From assembly GCF_000328685.1 (NCBI RefSeq), contig NC_019974.1:2533001-2597000 (forward strand): 64,000 nucleotides of DNA, read 5' to 3'. This document shows positions 41,941 through 51,845 of the stretch, one piece after another. Made by a program: the position numbers and the translations under genes. Origin of the DNA: Natronococcus occultus SP4 (GTDB lineage Archaea; Halobacteriota; Halobacteria; Halobacteriales; Natrialbaceae). The first letter of the stretch is position 1. Each line of letters opens with the position of its first letter. The notes under the pieces are model-generated. The model was not told where the DNA came from. It made no database searches and worked only from the letters and a program-made list of their open reading frames with translations.

Positions 41941-42387
41941 ATGGAGGAACGATCCGACGCCGTCCGCTTCGGGATCGCCTTCGCGTTCGGCCTGCTCGTC
42001 CCCGCTGGACTAGCTGCGCTGCCCGCAGGCGGCGTCCCCGACGCGCTGGCGCCGCTGCTCTCGCTTGGCTGGTTCGTGGCGATTGGGATCGGCGCGGCGG
42101 CGCTGGGAAGCGTCCTCGGGCTGCCGACCGACGCCGTGGTGGGCGGGGGCGTCCTCGGATCGCTCGTCGGCTTCCGGGCGTTCGCGGCCCTGGTCGGCTG
42201 GAGCTTCGTCATGTTCGCGGTCGCGCCCCTCGCGATCCTGGCGCTGGTAGCGGGCGCGTGGCTCTCCTACGAGCGGGCCCGTCGGCGCGGCGACGCCACG
42301 GAGCCGACCTACGGGAGCTGGCGAGGGGTGTTCGCTGCGATCGCGTTCTGTCTGCTCGCGGTGTCGCTGCTGGTACTCGTCGCCTGA
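41941..42387 (+). CDS. Four-helix membrane protein, unknown
   Basis: A 148-residue protein with four hydrophobic segments: GIAFAFGLLVPAGLAALPAG, LLSLGWFVAIGIGAAALGSVLG, AFAALVGWSFVMFAVAPLAI with LALVAGAWLS, and WRGVFAAIAFCLLAVSLLVLV at the C-terminus. The basic loop YERARRRGD sits before the last helix, which predicts this side in the cytoplasm. The start is ATG 41941. No family recognised. Divergent from the DUF4336 gene. Confidence 0.75.
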   Translation: MEERSDAVRFGIAFAFGLLVPAGLAALPAGGVPDALAPLLSLGWFVAIGIGAAALGSVLGLPTDAVVGGGVLGSLVGFRAFAALVGWSFVMFAVAPLAILALVAGAWLSYERARRRGDATEPTYGSWRGVFAAIAFCLLAVSLLVLVA

Positions 42388-42436
42388 CCGCTCGCGGCGC
42401 GGCCCGCGACGACGGCGGTTTCGACCGACCGACGGG

Positions 42437-43228
42437 CTACCCCTCGATCAGCTCCCGCAGCCGCGGTAACGCCTCGGCGACGTCCTCGCGGTGGACGACG
42501 GCAGCTGCCTCGTCACAGGACGTCGACTCGAGGTTGACGATACCGAGGGTCGCCCCGCTCGAGGACGCCTGCCGCGGCAGGGACGCTGCGGGCTCGACGG
42601 CCAGCGAGGATCCGATCGCCAGGAAGGCGTCGCTCTCGCGGGCCAGGGACCGGGCGCGCTGGATGACGGCGCCCGGCAGCTGTTCGCCGAAGAGGACGAC
42701 GTCGGGTTTGAAGACGCCGCCGCAGCCACAGGTCGGCGGGAGCTCGCCGTCGGCGGCCCGCTCGAAGATCGGGTCGGCCTCGCGACGGCGTCCGCAGTCC
42801 GTACACCTGACACGACGCGCGTTGCCGTGGAGCTCGAGGACCGACTCCGCGGCCTCGACGCTCGGCTCGTCGACGTCGGCGTCCCGGACCACTGCGGCCG
42901 CGTCGGCGTGGAGCCCATCAGTGTTCTGGGTGCAGATCGCCTCGAGGTGGCCGTCCCGCTCGAGCGCGGCCAGGGCCTCGTGGCCCGCATTGGGCTCGTA
43001 GTCGCCGCCGAACATGGCCTCCTGGAGCTCGAGGCGATCCGCCCAGAACCCCTCAGGATCGCTCCGGAAGCGACCGTAGGTGAACTGTCCCTCGTCGAAG
43101 CGGTCCCAGACGCCGTCCTCGCCGCGGAAGGTCGGTATTCCCGACGGCGCCGAGATACCGGCGCCCGTGAGCGCGGCCGCGGTGTCGGCGTTCCGGATCG
43201 CCTCGGCGAGCGTCTCGATGTCGTCCAT
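42437..43228 (-). CDS. Sir2 family NAD-dependent protein deacylase
   Basis: A 263-residue sirtuin that removes acyl groups from lysines with NAD. The NAD-binding GAGISAPSGIPTFRG is at 22-36. ICTQNTDGLHADA gives the nicotinamide region. The general base His lies in LELHGNARRVRC. The zinc site is CTDC plus the C-G-C motif (CGCGGVFKPDVVLFGE), and the substrate loop AIGSSLAVEPAASLP closes the set. Size fits the CobB/SirT5-like archaeal group. Targets such as Alba or acetyl-CoA synthetase are family knowledge, not shown here. Confidence 0.95.
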   Translation of the reverse strand: MDDIETLAEAIRNADTAAALTGAGISAPSGIPTFRGEDGVWDRFDEGQFTYGRFRSDPEGFWADRLELQEAMFGGDYEPNAGHEALAALERDGHLEAICTQNTDGLHADAAAVVRDADVDEPSVEAAESVLELHGNARRVRCTDCGRRREADPIFERAADGELPPTCGCGGVFKPDVVLFGEQLPGAVIQRARSLARESDAFLAIGSSLAVEPAASLPRQASSSGATLGIVNLESTSCDEAAAVVHREDVAEALPRLRELIEG

Positions 43229-43327
43229 ATAGGAGGAAGGGAGCGGATCGACAAAAGCGAGACGGGGCAGGGGTGACGAGTATCGGATACAAAGATAGGG
43301 GCCTTCGGCCCATCGGTCGAACTACTG

Positions 43328-44677
43328 ATGCGAAACGACAGTTCCGCGACCGCCGACGGTCGTCCACCCGGCCCCGACGGTCTCCCCCTCGTCGGGAACC
43401 AGCTCGCCTTCCTCCGCGATCCGTACGGCTTCATGACCGAGAACGCCCGCGAGTACGGCGACATCGCCTACTGGGAGGACCCGATGGGTCCGGTTTACCA
43501 GCTCAACCACCCCGACTACATCGAGCAGGTGCTGGTCGGGAACAACCAGCACTACGTCAAGGGTGACCAGTTCCAGCACGTCCTCAGACCGATCACCGGA
43601 AACGGTATCCTCAACAGCGAGGGCGCGGTCTGGCGGCGGAACCGACACCTCATCCAGCCGGCGTTCAACCCCGACCGGATCGAGGAGTACGCCGGAATGA
43701 TGGCCGCGTTCACCGAGGACGCGCTCGAGTCGTGGGCCGACGGGCAGACCCGACACTTCCACGAAGACATGATGGAGCTCACGCTGCGGATCGTTGCCCG
43801 GGCGCTGTTCGGGATCGACGTCGACGACCACGTCGACACGATCGGCGAGGCCCTCGAGGAGTTCATGCTCGCGAGCGAGAGCCTCTCGCACCTCGTCCTT
43901 CCCTCGGGGGTGCCGACGCCCTCTCGACGGCGGATCCGTCGCGCGCGCGAGAAGCTCGACGGCGTCATTTATCCGATGATCGAGGAACGACGGTCGAACC
44001 CGACCGAGCGGGACGTCATCTCGAAGCTGCTCGAGGTCACCGACGAGCGGGGGAACGGCCTCTCCGACGAGCAGATCCGCGACGAGGTCACGACGCTGCT
44101 GCTCGCGGGCCACGAGACGACCGCCCTGTCACTGACGTTTACCGCCCACCTGCTCGCGCGGAACCCGGCCGTCGAGGAGCGCCTCGTAGAGGAACTCGAA
44201 ACCGAACTCGGCGGCGAGACGCCGACGATGGCCGACCTCCCGGATCTCACGTACACCGAGCGGGTGGTCACGGAGTCGATGCGGCTCTACCCGCCGGTTC
44301 CGGGAATCGTCCGCGAACCGGTCAAGCCCGACATCATCGGCGGCTACGAGATCCAGCCTGGGGCGACCGTTCAGATGCACCAGTGGGTCGTCCACCGCGA
44401 CCCGCGCTGGTACGACGATCCGCTCGCCTTCCGTCCCGAGCGCTGGACCGACGAGATGGAGGCCGATCTACCGAAGCTGGCGTACTTCCCGTTCGCCGCG
44501 GGGCCCCGGCGGTGTATCGGCGATCGCTTCGCCACCCTCGAGGCCCGGCTCGTCCTCGCGACGATCTACCAGAACTACCACCTCGAACTCGTCCCCGGGA
44601 CCGAGCAGCTGGACCTCATGGCGACGATCACCGCCCGTCCGAAACACGAGATCCCGATGACCGTCCGCGAGCGGTAG
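43328..44677 (+). CDS. Cytochrome P450
   Basis: A 449-residue soluble haem monooxygenase. The I-helix AGHETT is at 260-265 (the proton-delivery Thr). ExxR is in VVTESMRLYPPVPG, and the meander has PLAFRPERWTDE. Haem-ligand Cys396 lies in FPFAAGPRRCIGDRFAT. All conserved elements are intact. No ferredoxin or reductase gene is adjacent, so redox partners must come from elsewhere. Substrate is unknown; the family in halophiles is often linked to lipid or terpenoid oxidation. No N-terminal membrane anchor. Confidence 0.95.
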   Translation: MRNDSSATADGRPPGPDGLPLVGNQLAFLRDPYGFMTENAREYGDIAYWEDPMGPVYQLNHPDYIEQVLVGNNQHYVKGDQFQHVLRPITGNGILNSEGAVWRRNRHLIQPAFNPDRIEEYAGMMAAFTEDALESWADGQTRHFHEDMMELTLRIVARALFGIDVDDHVDTIGEALEEFMLASESLSHLVLPSGVPTPSRRRIRRAREKLDGVIYPMIEERRSNPTERDVISKLLEVTDERGNGLSDEQIRDEVTTLLLAGHETTALSLTFTAHLLARNPAVEERLVEELETELGGETPTMADLPDLTYTERVVTESMRLYPPVPGIVREPVKPDIIGGYEIQPGATVQMHQWVVHRDPRWYDDPLAFRPERWTDEMEADLPKLAYFPFAAGPRRCIGDRFATLEARLVLATIYQNYHLELVPGTEQLDLMATITARPKHEIPMTVRER

Positions 44678-44821
44678 GGCGATCCCGATTCCGGAGCCCC
44701 GACTCTCGAACCCGTCGCTGCAACGCGGCCGACGATCGGATCGGAAGCGCGGTACTGACCGTACCCGAACCGCCGATCCGGAACGATTGCGCTTAAGTTC
44801 CGGCGACCGGAATCGGGTGGT

Positions 44822-46126
44822 ATGCAGGACAGAACCTACACTGCCGACGCCGAGCCGGGCTCGGACGCGACGGTCGCCGGCTGGGTCCACGAGATCCGCG
44901 ATCTCGGCGGGATCGCCTTCCTGATTCTCCGGGATACGACCGGAAAGATCCAGATCAAGTTCGAGAAAGACGAGATGGACGACGAGCTCGTCGAGACCGG
45001 GCTGGACGTCTCCCGCGAGAGCGTCGTGAAGGTATCCGGCGCCGTCGAGGAGGAACCCCGCGCGCCGACCGGCGTCGAGGTCACGCCGGAGTCGCTCGAG
45101 GTGCTGGCTCCCGCCGACCCCGAGCTGCCGCTTGACCCCTCGGGGAAGGTCGACGCCGACCTCTCGACGCGGCTGGACAACCGCACGCTCGACCTTCGGA
45201 AGGACGAGGTCCAGGCGATCTTCGAGATCCGTTCGGAGATCCTGCGTGCGGCCCGCGAGGCGTTCCGCGAGTTCCGCTGTACGGAGATCACGACGCCGAA
45301 GATCGTCGCCACCGGGACCGAGGGCGGCACCGAGCTGTTCCCGATCACGTACTTCGGCGAGGAGGCCTTCATGAACCAGTCCCCGCAGCTGTTCAAGCAG
45401 CTGATCGCGGGCTCGAACGTCGAGCGTGTCTTCGAGATCGGCCCGATCTTCCGCGCCGAGGAACACAACACGCCCCGCCACTTAAACGAGGCGACCTCGA
45501 TCGACTTCGAGGGCGCGTTCTGTGACGAACACGACGCGATGGACGTCGCCGAGGGCGTCGTCACGGCTGCCTACGAGGCCGTCGCCGAGAACTGCAGCGA
45601 GGAGCTCGAGGCGCTCGGTCTCGAGGAGTCCTTCGAGGTGCCCGACGGCGAGTTCCCGCGGCTCAGCTACGAGGAGGCCATCGAGCGCATCAACGCGACC
45701 GGCGAGCTCGACGAGCAGCTCGTCTGGGGCGACGACCTGCCGACCGAGGGCGAGAAGGCCCTGGGCGACGACGTCGGCGGCCACTACTTCATCACCGACT
45801 GGCCAAGCGAGATCAAGCCGTTCTACATCCAGGACCACGACGACGACGAGGGGCTCTCGACGGGCTTCGACCTGATGCACCCGCGCATGGAGCTGGTCTC
45901 GGGCGGCCAGCGTGAACACCGCTACGAGCAGCTCATCGAAGGGTTCGAACAGCAGGGCCTCGATCCCGAGCAGTTCGACTACTACACGAAGATGTTCAAG
46001 TACGGGATGCCGCCCCACGCCGGCTTCGGGCTTGGCGGCGAGCGCCTGATCATGACGATCCTGGGTCTCGAGAACATTCGGGAGGCTGTGCTGTTCCCGC
46101 GAGACCGGCAGCGACTCTCGCCGTAG
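44822..46126 (+). CDS. aspS: Aspartyl-tRNA synthetase, archaeal
   Basis: A 434-residue class II synthetase that charges tRNA(Asp), and in many halophiles possibly tRNA(Asn) as well. The anticodon-binding OB fold occupies residues 1-110 ([20 protein letters not shown]). Motif 2 is [20 protein letters not shown], the aspartate and ATP regions are QSPQLFKQ and PFYIQDHDD, and motif 3 is [11 protein letters not shown]. Length is that of the archaeal/eukaryotic type, without the bacterial insertion domain. Monocistronic, with a start at ATG 44822. Confidence 0.97.
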   Translation: MQDRTYTADAEPGSDATVAGWVHEIRDLGGIAFLILRDTTGKIQIKFEKDEMDDELVETGLDVSRESVVKVSGAVEEEPRAPTGVEVTPESLEVLAPADPELPLDPSGKVDADLSTRLDNRTLDLRKDEVQAIFEIRSEILRAAREAFREFRCTEITTPKIVATGTEGGTELFPITYFGEEAFMNQSPQLFKQLIAGSNVERVFEIGPIFRAEEHNTPRHLNEATSIDFEGAFCDEHDAMDVAEGVVTAAYEAVAENCSEELEALGLEESFEVPDGEFPRLSYEEAIERINATGELDEQLVWGDDLPTEGEKALGDDVGGHYFITDWPSEIKPFYIQDHDDDEGLSTGFDLMHPRMELVSGGQREHRYEQLIEGFEQQGLDPEQFDYYTKMFKYGMPPHAGFGLGGERLIMTILGLENIREAVLFPRDRQRLSP

Positions 46127-46380
46127 GCGAGGTCGCCGTTCGTCGATCGGGAACTCGTCGGGCGAGCAGTGCGAGTCCGACGGTGTTCCCGCGAGATCGC
46201 CAACGTCTGAGCCCATAAGGGCGAAGACTTGGCGAGCCGATGACTGGCTGAAGTACGATCTCGAGCAGAGGGAACTTCGATTTCGAGCCTCGATCACTCC
46301 CGGTCTCGTACCCGTGGTGAACCCGCTCGGAACGCTCTCACAGACGATTGTTCCACCGGCGTGGGGCTCGCGGAGGCCGG

Positions 46381-48021
46381 TCAGTGAGCGACCCGGTCCG
46401 GAGTGACGGTCTCTTCGAACCGTTCGATGGCGTCCTCGCTTCCGCCGGCGATGAGGATATCGTCCTCTTGAACGACGAAATCGGCGGTGAGATCGGTTCG
46501 AAGCTCGCCGTCCCGCTCGACGCCGATCACGGTACAGCCCGTTCGGGCGCGCAGATCCGCGTCGCTGAGACTCATCCCGACGAGCGACGGCGCCGCCGAG
46601 CGGACGAACTCGAACTGGACCTGCGGCGTGACGATCTCGACTTCCTCGATCAGGTGTGAGGCCAGGATCTCGCCCGTCACCGTCGGCAGGGAGAGAACGT
46701 AGTCGGCGCCCGCGTTGTACAGCTTCCAGACGGTGTCCGGGTCGTCCGCGCGGGCGATGATCTCGACGTCGGGATCGATCTCCCTGATGACCAGCGTCGC
46801 GTAGATCGTGGTCGTATCGTCGTCTAACGCGAGGACGATGGTCTCGGCGTCCTCGACGTCGACGTTCTCGTAGGTGTCCGGATCGGTCGCGTCGCCGACG
46901 ACGTCGACGCCCTCCCGCTCCACGTGGTCGACGACGGTAGTGTCGATGTCCGCGTCCCGCAGCGTCTCGGTCACCGACCAGCCGACCGTACCGTACCCGC
47001 AGACGACGACGCGGGACGGGTGGTGGTGGGTCGGGATCGATCTGGCGGTGACGTCCTTGAACCCGCCGTGGCCGCCCGCGACGAGGAGGATGGTGTTCTC
47101 CTCGAGGACGGTGTCGGGATCGGGGGAGATAACGAACTTGCCGCCGAGCCAGACGCCGACGATCGTGATCCCCTTCCGATCGAAGATTTCGGCTTCCCTG
47201 ATCGTGCGGCCGGCGAGGTCGCTGCCCTCCTCGATCAGCAGCTCGGTGATCTCGTAGTCGTTCTCGACCTCGATCACGCTCCGAAGTTTCTCGGCGAAGG
47301 AGATCGTCGCCCGCATGCCGAACGCCTCGCCGAGCTGCTGGCGGGCCAGCACGACCTCGTCGGCGCCGGAGTACTCGTGGTACGTCGCCGTCTTGTAGTC
47401 TCGGACGACGCTGATGATCCGCATCTCGGGGTCGATCCGGAGCGCCGACAGGATGATCGTCGGGTTCGCCTCGTCGTCGACGTCCGCGACGAGACCGCGC
47501 GCCTCCGCGGCGTTGGCGTCCCGAAGCGTCTGGATCTCCTCCGGATCCCCGTGAACGGCGTTGATACCTCGATCCGCGAGCTCCGAGACCAGCTCCGGGT
47601 CGGGGTCGACGAAGAGGTAGGGGATCCCGACCTCGTCGAGCTCCTTTCGCAACACGTCGTCGAGCGCCGAGTGACCGCAGATGATCACGTGATCGGTCAG
47701 ATCGCTGGTCGTCGGCGGTCCCGACTCGAGGGCCTGTCGAAGCAGCGGGATCGCGAACAGCGGCAGTCCAAGAAAGACGAGCAGGACGCCGGTGAGATTC
47801 ATCCCGATCACAAGAAGGTTCAACACCGCGCTCTCCCACGGCGCGTGGCCGCCGAATCCGGCGGTCGTGAGCGACTCGATGACGACCTGTACGGCCTTGT
47901 AAAAGGGAATTTCACGACCCTCGAAGGTCAGCATCGCCCACTGATACACCGTCGCGTAGACGACGATGATCGCGGCGACCGTCAGAAGCGCGTATCCGAT
48001 TCGGCGTCGCCAGTCCTCCAT
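46381..48021 (-). CDS. Potassium channel with two RCK (TrkA) modules
   Basis: A 546-residue ion channel. Residues 8-27 (IGYALLTVAAIIVVYATVY) and about 65-93 form two membrane helices around a pore with TTAGFG at 52-57, the K+ selectivity position. Two cytoplasmic RCK units follow, each with an NAD-type Rossmann part and a TrkA-C part: first HVIICGHSALDDVLRKELDE with TELLIEEGSDLAGRTIREA, second RVVVCGYGTVGWSVTETLRD with SLVGMSLSDADLRARTGC. Such duplicated RCK channels assemble in rings and are gated by nucleotides or ions. Divergent from the Lrp/TrkA-C regulator gene. Confidence 0.93.
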   Translation of the reverse strand: MEDWRRRIGYALLTVAAIIVVYATVYQWAMLTFEGREIPFYKAVQVVIESLTTAGFGGHAPWESAVLNLLVIGMNLTGVLLVFLGLPLFAIPLLRQALESGPPTTSDLTDHVIICGHSALDDVLRKELDEVGIPYLFVDPDPELVSELADRGINAVHGDPEEIQTLRDANAAEARGLVADVDDEANPTIILSALRIDPEMRIISVVRDYKTATYHEYSGADEVVLARQQLGEAFGMRATISFAEKLRSVIEVENDYEITELLIEEGSDLAGRTIREAEIFDRKGITIVGVWLGGKFVISPDPDTVLEENTILLVAGGHGGFKDVTARSIPTHHHPSRVVVCGYGTVGWSVTETLRDADIDTTVVDHVEREGVDVVGDATDPDTYENVDVEDAETIVLALDDDTTTIYATLVIREIDPDVEIIARADDPDTVWKLYNAGADYVLSLPTVTGEILASHLIEEVEIVTPQVQFEFVRSAAPSLVGMSLSDADLRARTGCTVIGVERDGELRTDLTADFVVQEDDILIAGGSEDAIERFEETVTPDRVAH

Positions 48022-48208
48022 CGGGTTCTAGTATCAAACCGCCGTTAATAGTCCTTCCGTAACTCTCCTCAAATATTATCAGCATCCCCAAAATATTGGA
48101 GATATATTTACGGATTCAGTATCGACCGGTGTCGGAGACCGTATCGATCGCTAAAGACGGCGGCGACCGAAAGTGAGGAACCGTCCCGTCCCGTCGGTTC
48201 TCCCAGAT

Positions 48209-48952
48209 ATGGGCATTCGTCTCGACGACGTTAACAAGCGGATCATCCACGCGCTGATGCAGGACGCACGGAACACCTCCGCCCCGATGATCGCCGAGGA
48301 CGTGGGCGTCTCCCCTGCGACGATTCGAAACCGGATCGATCAGCTGGAGAACGCGGGCGTTATCCGGGGTTATCACGCGAACGTCGACTTCGAAGCGGCG
48401 GACGAGATGCTGACGACGCTGTATACGGCGACGGCTTCGGTCGAGGAGCGACCGCGACTTGCCCAGCAGGCGCGGACGATCACCGGCGTCGTCAACGTCC
48501 GCGAGTTCATGGCAGGCGAGGAGAACCTCCACGTCCTCGCGGTCGGGCCGGACGTCGAGGCGCTGAACGACGTCGCCCGCGAGCTGACGAAACTCGGCCT
48601 CGAGATCGACGACGAGAAGCTCGTCCGGACCGAACAGTTTCAGGCCTACCACGCCTTCGGTCCTGCTGAAACCCACCAGCAGTTCTCGGACTACATCAGC
48701 CTCGCGGGCGGGAACGAGGTCGTCGAGATCACCGTCGACGACGACGCGCCGATCGTCGGCAAGTCCTTAGAGCAGGCCGACGGCGAGGGACTGCTCGAAG
48801 ACGACACGCTCGTGGTCTCGATCGAGCGCACCGACGATGTCCTGACGCCGACGGGCGGCACCGAGGTTCGTGCCGGCGACATCCTGACGGTCCTCTCTCG
48901 CAGCGACTTCGATACGTCGATGCTTCGGGCGTTCCAATCCGACGACGGGTAA
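48209..48952 (+). CDS. Lrp/AsnC-type regulator with TrkA-C domain
   Basis: A 247-residue transcription regulator. Residues 1-60 form an Lrp-type helix-turn-helix (VNKRIIHALMQDARNTSAPM and SPATIRNRIDQLENAGVI). Residues 65-150 resemble the Lrp effector fold. Residues 165-247 match TrkA-C/RCK-C (GNEVVEITVDDDAPIVGKSL and VRAGDILTVLSRSD). The fusion suggests a regulator that senses a nucleotide or ion through the same domain that gates K+ transporters. Start is ATG 48209. Divergent from the K+ channel, and its stop TAA (48950-48952) is followed in the same frame by TrkH sequence. Confidence 0.92.
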   Translation: MGIRLDDVNKRIIHALMQDARNTSAPMIAEDVGVSPATIRNRIDQLENAGVIRGYHANVDFEAADEMLTTLYTATASVEERPRLAQQARTITGVVNVREFMAGEENLHVLAVGPDVEALNDVARELTKLGLEIDDEKLVRTEQFQAYHAFGPAETHQQFSDYISLAGGNEVVEITVDDDAPIVGKSLEQADGEGLLEDDTLVVSIERTDDVLTPTGGTEVRAGDILTVLSRSDFDTSMLRAFQSDDG

Positions 48953-49429
48953 GATATCCTCCTGATCGCGATGTTCGTCGGCGGTTCGACCGGGTCGACC
49001 GGCGGCGGGATCAAGGTCCTTCGATGGCTGATCATCTTCAAGTCGCTCCGGCGAGAGGTGTTCACGACGATCCATCCGGAAGCGGTTCGGCCAGTACGGA
49101 TGAACGGACAGGTCCTCAACGAGGACGCGATCCGCGGGATCTACGCGTTCACGCTGCTGTACCTCGTCATCTTCTTCGTCGGCGTCGGTCTGTTCGCGGC
49201 CGACGCTGCCCGCGTCGGCTTCGAGATCGGGCTGCTCGACCTGTTGAGCGCCTCGATCGCGACGCTCGGAAACATCGGTCCGGGGCTCGGCCCGGTCACC
49301 GGGCCGATGGGCGGCTACGTCGACTTTCCCACCAGCTCGAAGCTGCTGATGATCCTCTACATGTGGATCGGACGGCTCGAGATCTTCCCCGTCCTCGTGC
49401 TCCTGACTAAGGCCTACTGGCGGAGCTGA
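48953..49429 (+). pseudogene. TrkH C-terminal remnant
   Basis: The frame continues directly after the Lrp gene's stop: DILLIA, then MFVGGSTGSTGGGIKVLRWL from ATG 48971, through YAFTLLYLVIFFVGVGLFAA, ATLGNIGPGLGPVTGPMGGY and LYMWIGRLEIFPVLVLLTK to a stop at 49427-49429. These are the last pore repeat and final helix of a Trk-type K+ uptake subunit. Only about 158 residues remain of the roughly 500 expected, and the first three pore repeats are absent, so it cannot work alone. The fragment is probably left by a deletion that joined the regulator to the trkH tail. Confidence 0.88.
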
Positions 49430-49508
49430 ACGGAGCGTCGAGGACTCGACTCATGTTCCGGCATCGGTAACAGGATTAATAGTGATGTATGCGTAACGTA
49501 GAAATGGG

Positions 49509-49649
49509 ATGGGGGTACTCGACGCATTACGCAAGAGTGGCGGCAGGACCGAGCTGTACGAGTGCCGAAACTGCGGCTTGGAGCTCGCCGACGACGGCAA
49601 GGAGTGCCCCCACTGCGGCTCGGAGGAGATTGCGCACTACGTATTTTGA
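49509..49649 (+). CDS. 46-residue zinc-ribbon protein
   Basis: A very short gene starting at ATG 49509 (MGVLDALRKSGGRTELYECR), encoding 46 residues and ending IAHYVF at the TGA 49647-49649. Two knuckles, CRNC and CPHC, are 11 residues apart, the spacing of a rubredoxin-type or zinc-ribbon site. The DNA also reads in another frame, but only this frame has the four cysteines in CxxC pairs. It lies 51 bp before the UspA gene on the same strand. The role is unknown; such small zinc proteins are common in halophiles. Confidence 0.78.
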   Translation: MGVLDALRKSGGRTELYECRNCGLELADDGKECPHCGSEEIAHYVF

Positions 49650-49700
49650 GGGTGAGCGTCTCGGGAGAACGTTCTTGTACCGAGTTCTCGAAGTCGTCAC

Positions 49701-50132
49701 ATGGGTCTTTTTCAGCATCTCCTCGTTCCAATCGCGACCGAATCGGACGTGCGGACGACGTGTGCCGCGCTCGAACCGTACCTCGAGGACCTAGAGCGCG
49801 TTACGGTCGTCCACGTTATCGAGAAGGCTGGCGGCGCACCCGATAAGGCGCCCCTCGAGAAGCGCCGCGAGGACGCAGCGGAGTTTCTCGCGACCGCGGA
49901 GACGATGCTCGGCGAGTTCGTCGCCGTCGACACGCGGACGGTTTTCGCGACCGACGTCGTTCCAGCGTTCTTCGCGGCGGCCGACGAGGCGGGCGCGGAC
50001 GCGATCGCGTTTCGGGCCCGCGGCGGCAGCCGGATCAGGCGTATCCTCGCCGGCGACATCACGACGAACCTCGTTACCGATCCCGAACTTCCGGTAATTT
50101 CCCTGCCGAACCCCGAAACGAACGCCAGGTAG
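49701..50132 (+). CDS. Universal stress protein, UspA family
   Basis: A 143-residue alpha/beta protein. FQHLLVPIATESDVRTTCAA begins the first strand and helix, VTVVHVIEKAGG is the second strand, and DAIAFRARGGSRIRRILAGD with TTNLVTDPELPVISL is the region of the ATP-binding loop (G-x2-G-x9-G-S/T type). The glycine pattern is partly altered (RARGGSRIRRILAGD), so ATP binding is not certain. It sits between the Trk remnant and two antiporters, in line with UspA proteins that often accompany halophile transporters. Confidence 0.9.
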   Translation: MGLFQHLLVPIATESDVRTTCAALEPYLEDLERVTVVHVIEKAGGAPDKAPLEKRREDAAEFLATAETMLGEFVAVDTRTVFATDVVPAFFAAADEAGADAIAFRARGGSRIRRILAGDITTNLVTDPELPVISLPNPETNAR

Positions 50133-50165
50133 CGACCGAGCGAGGGGACGACGGATCAGTGGACG

Positions 50166-51845
50166 TTACCGGAGCCGTTCGACGTCGCTCGGGCCGTACT
50201 CGACGGCGCGCTCGAGCCGCTCCTCGCCGTGGTCTCTGAGGTCCTCCAGGGAGGTGTCGCCGATCAGCACCGACTCGATCTGCTCGGCGAGCTGCTCGGC
50301 GGCCAACTCGTCCGGGATAGCCACGAAGAGCGCTCCCTGCTCGAGCAGCTCCGAGCCCGATTCGACGTCAACGGCACGAACGATGACGTCGGCGTCGATA
50401 TCGAGCGCGAGGATCTGTTCGGCCCACGACTCTCGGGCGACGGTGCCGACGATTAGCGTCGCTTCGTCGACGTTCGCGACGGTCCAGGCCGATTCGGTCA
50501 TGACGTCGCCGAGGACGTAGTTCTCGCAGTGCTCTCTGGCCGCGTCCTCGCGATGGGGGTCGCTCTCGATGACGACGTAGGGCTGGTCGACCCGTTCGCA
50601 GGCTTCGACGACCTGTTGGCCCTCGCGGTCGTACTCGGTGATGATGACGTGGTTTCGGATGTCGTCGCTGACCTGGCTCTGCTCCCGCACCCGCTCGAGG
50701 CCCGTCTCGAATACGCCGCGGTCGACGAGCCGCTGGAACCCCGTCTCGGCGTACCGGCTCGTGAGCGTCGAGCCGAGCATCGTGATGATCGCTGCGAGGA
50801 CGATCGCGTCGAACAGCTCCGGGACGAGCACGCCGGCGGCGAGCGCTTCGATCGCGATGATGAGCGCGAACTCGCTGATCTGATCAAGGTTGTAGCCGGC
50901 CAGCGTCGCTGTTCGCGAGTCGTACGACCGCCAGCGAAGCACCAGATAGGTGACCAGCGGGTTGAGGACGAAGACGGCGACCACCAGCAGAGCGCCGACG
51001 CCGAGCGTCTCGAGCGTCGGGATCGAGACGAGCGCGCCGAGCGTGATGAAGAAGATCGGCGTGAAGAAGTCCTCGAGGTAGCCGATCGCGTCGACCATCT
51101 CGACGTCGTGGGGGTACTCGGATGCGACCGCGAGTCCGGCCGCGAAGGCGCCGACGACGATCGAGACGCCGGCCAGTTCCGAGATCGCGATGAAGCCGAT
51201 GATCAGCGAGACCCCGGTGAGCATGAGAATCTCGACGTCGCTCTCGGCAGCCATCACGAACCGCTCGAACAGGAAGTGACGGAACGCCAGGGCACCGGCG
51301 ATCATGGCGATCCCGGCGCCAAGCGGGGCGAGGCTGCTGTCGGTGTAGACGAACGCCGACAGCAACAGGACCGCGACGATCGCGACCACGTCCTCGACGA
51401 AGTGGATCGACTCGGCCATCCGCTCCTGTAGGCTGCGGAGCCTGACTCGCCGCTCGAGCAGGCTCAGCGCCACCAGCGACGAACTGAGCGTCGCGGCGAG
51501 CGTGAAATACAGTGCGTTGAGCCCGTCGAACCCGAGTCCGAGTCCGACCCCAAACATGATGAATCCGGTCACGAGGAGCTGCAGGATCGAGACGATAAGG
51601 CTATCCCGTCGCAGCTGTTTCCCCTCGAGGGGTTCGAGTTCGACGGCGAACGCGAACACGAGGAAGGCGATCCCCCACTGGGCGAGATCGAGGAGCTGTC
51701 CCTCGTCGACGACGAGGCCGATACCGACACCCGCAATGAGATAGAAGGGGACGGCCGGCAACGAGAGGCGGGTCGCGGTAATTAGCAGAACCGCCGCGAC
51801 GACGAAGATTAGCGTAAGCGCCGCGATGAACTCGAGCTCGCTCAT
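50166..51845 (-). CDS. CPA2-type cation/proton antiporter with RCK domain, second gene
   Basis: A 559-residue protein. The membrane part (about residues 5-375) has 11-13 helices, with the CPA2 exchange motifs GVGIGLVVDEGQL near the start and VAFAAGLAVASEYPHDVEMV in the middle. The C-terminal part (about 385-500) is a TrkA-N Rossmann domain with NHVIITEYDREGQQVVEACE, YVVIESDP and VDEATLIVG. This is a Kef/NapA-like architecture gated by a nucleotide. Its ATG overlaps the previous antiporter's stop (ATGA), so both are made from one transcript. Na+ or K+ as substrate is not decided. Confidence 0.92.
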   Translation of the reverse strand: MSELEFIAALTLIFVVAAVLLITATRLSLPAVPFYLIAGVGIGLVVDEGQLLDLAQWGIAFLVFAFAVELEPLEGKQLRRDSLIVSILQLLVTGFIMFGVGLGLGFDGLNALYFTLAATLSSSLVALSLLERRVRLRSLQERMAESIHFVEDVVAIVAVLLLSAFVYTDSSLAPLGAGIAMIAGALAFRHFLFERFVMAAESDVEILMLTGVSLIIGFIAISELAGVSIVVGAFAAGLAVASEYPHDVEMVDAIGYLEDFFTPIFFITLGALVSIPTLETLGVGALLVVAVFVLNPLVTYLVLRWRSYDSRTATLAGYNLDQISEFALIIAIEALAAGVLVPELFDAIVLAAIITMLGSTLTSRYAETGFQRLVDRGVFETGLERVREQSQVSDDIRNHVIITEYDREGQQVVEACERVDQPYVVIESDPHREDAAREHCENYVLGDVMTESAWTVANVDEATLIVGTVARESWAEQILALDIDADVIVRAVDVESGSELLEQGALFVAIPDELAAEQLAEQIESVLIGDTSLEDLRDHGEERLERAVEYGPSDVERLR

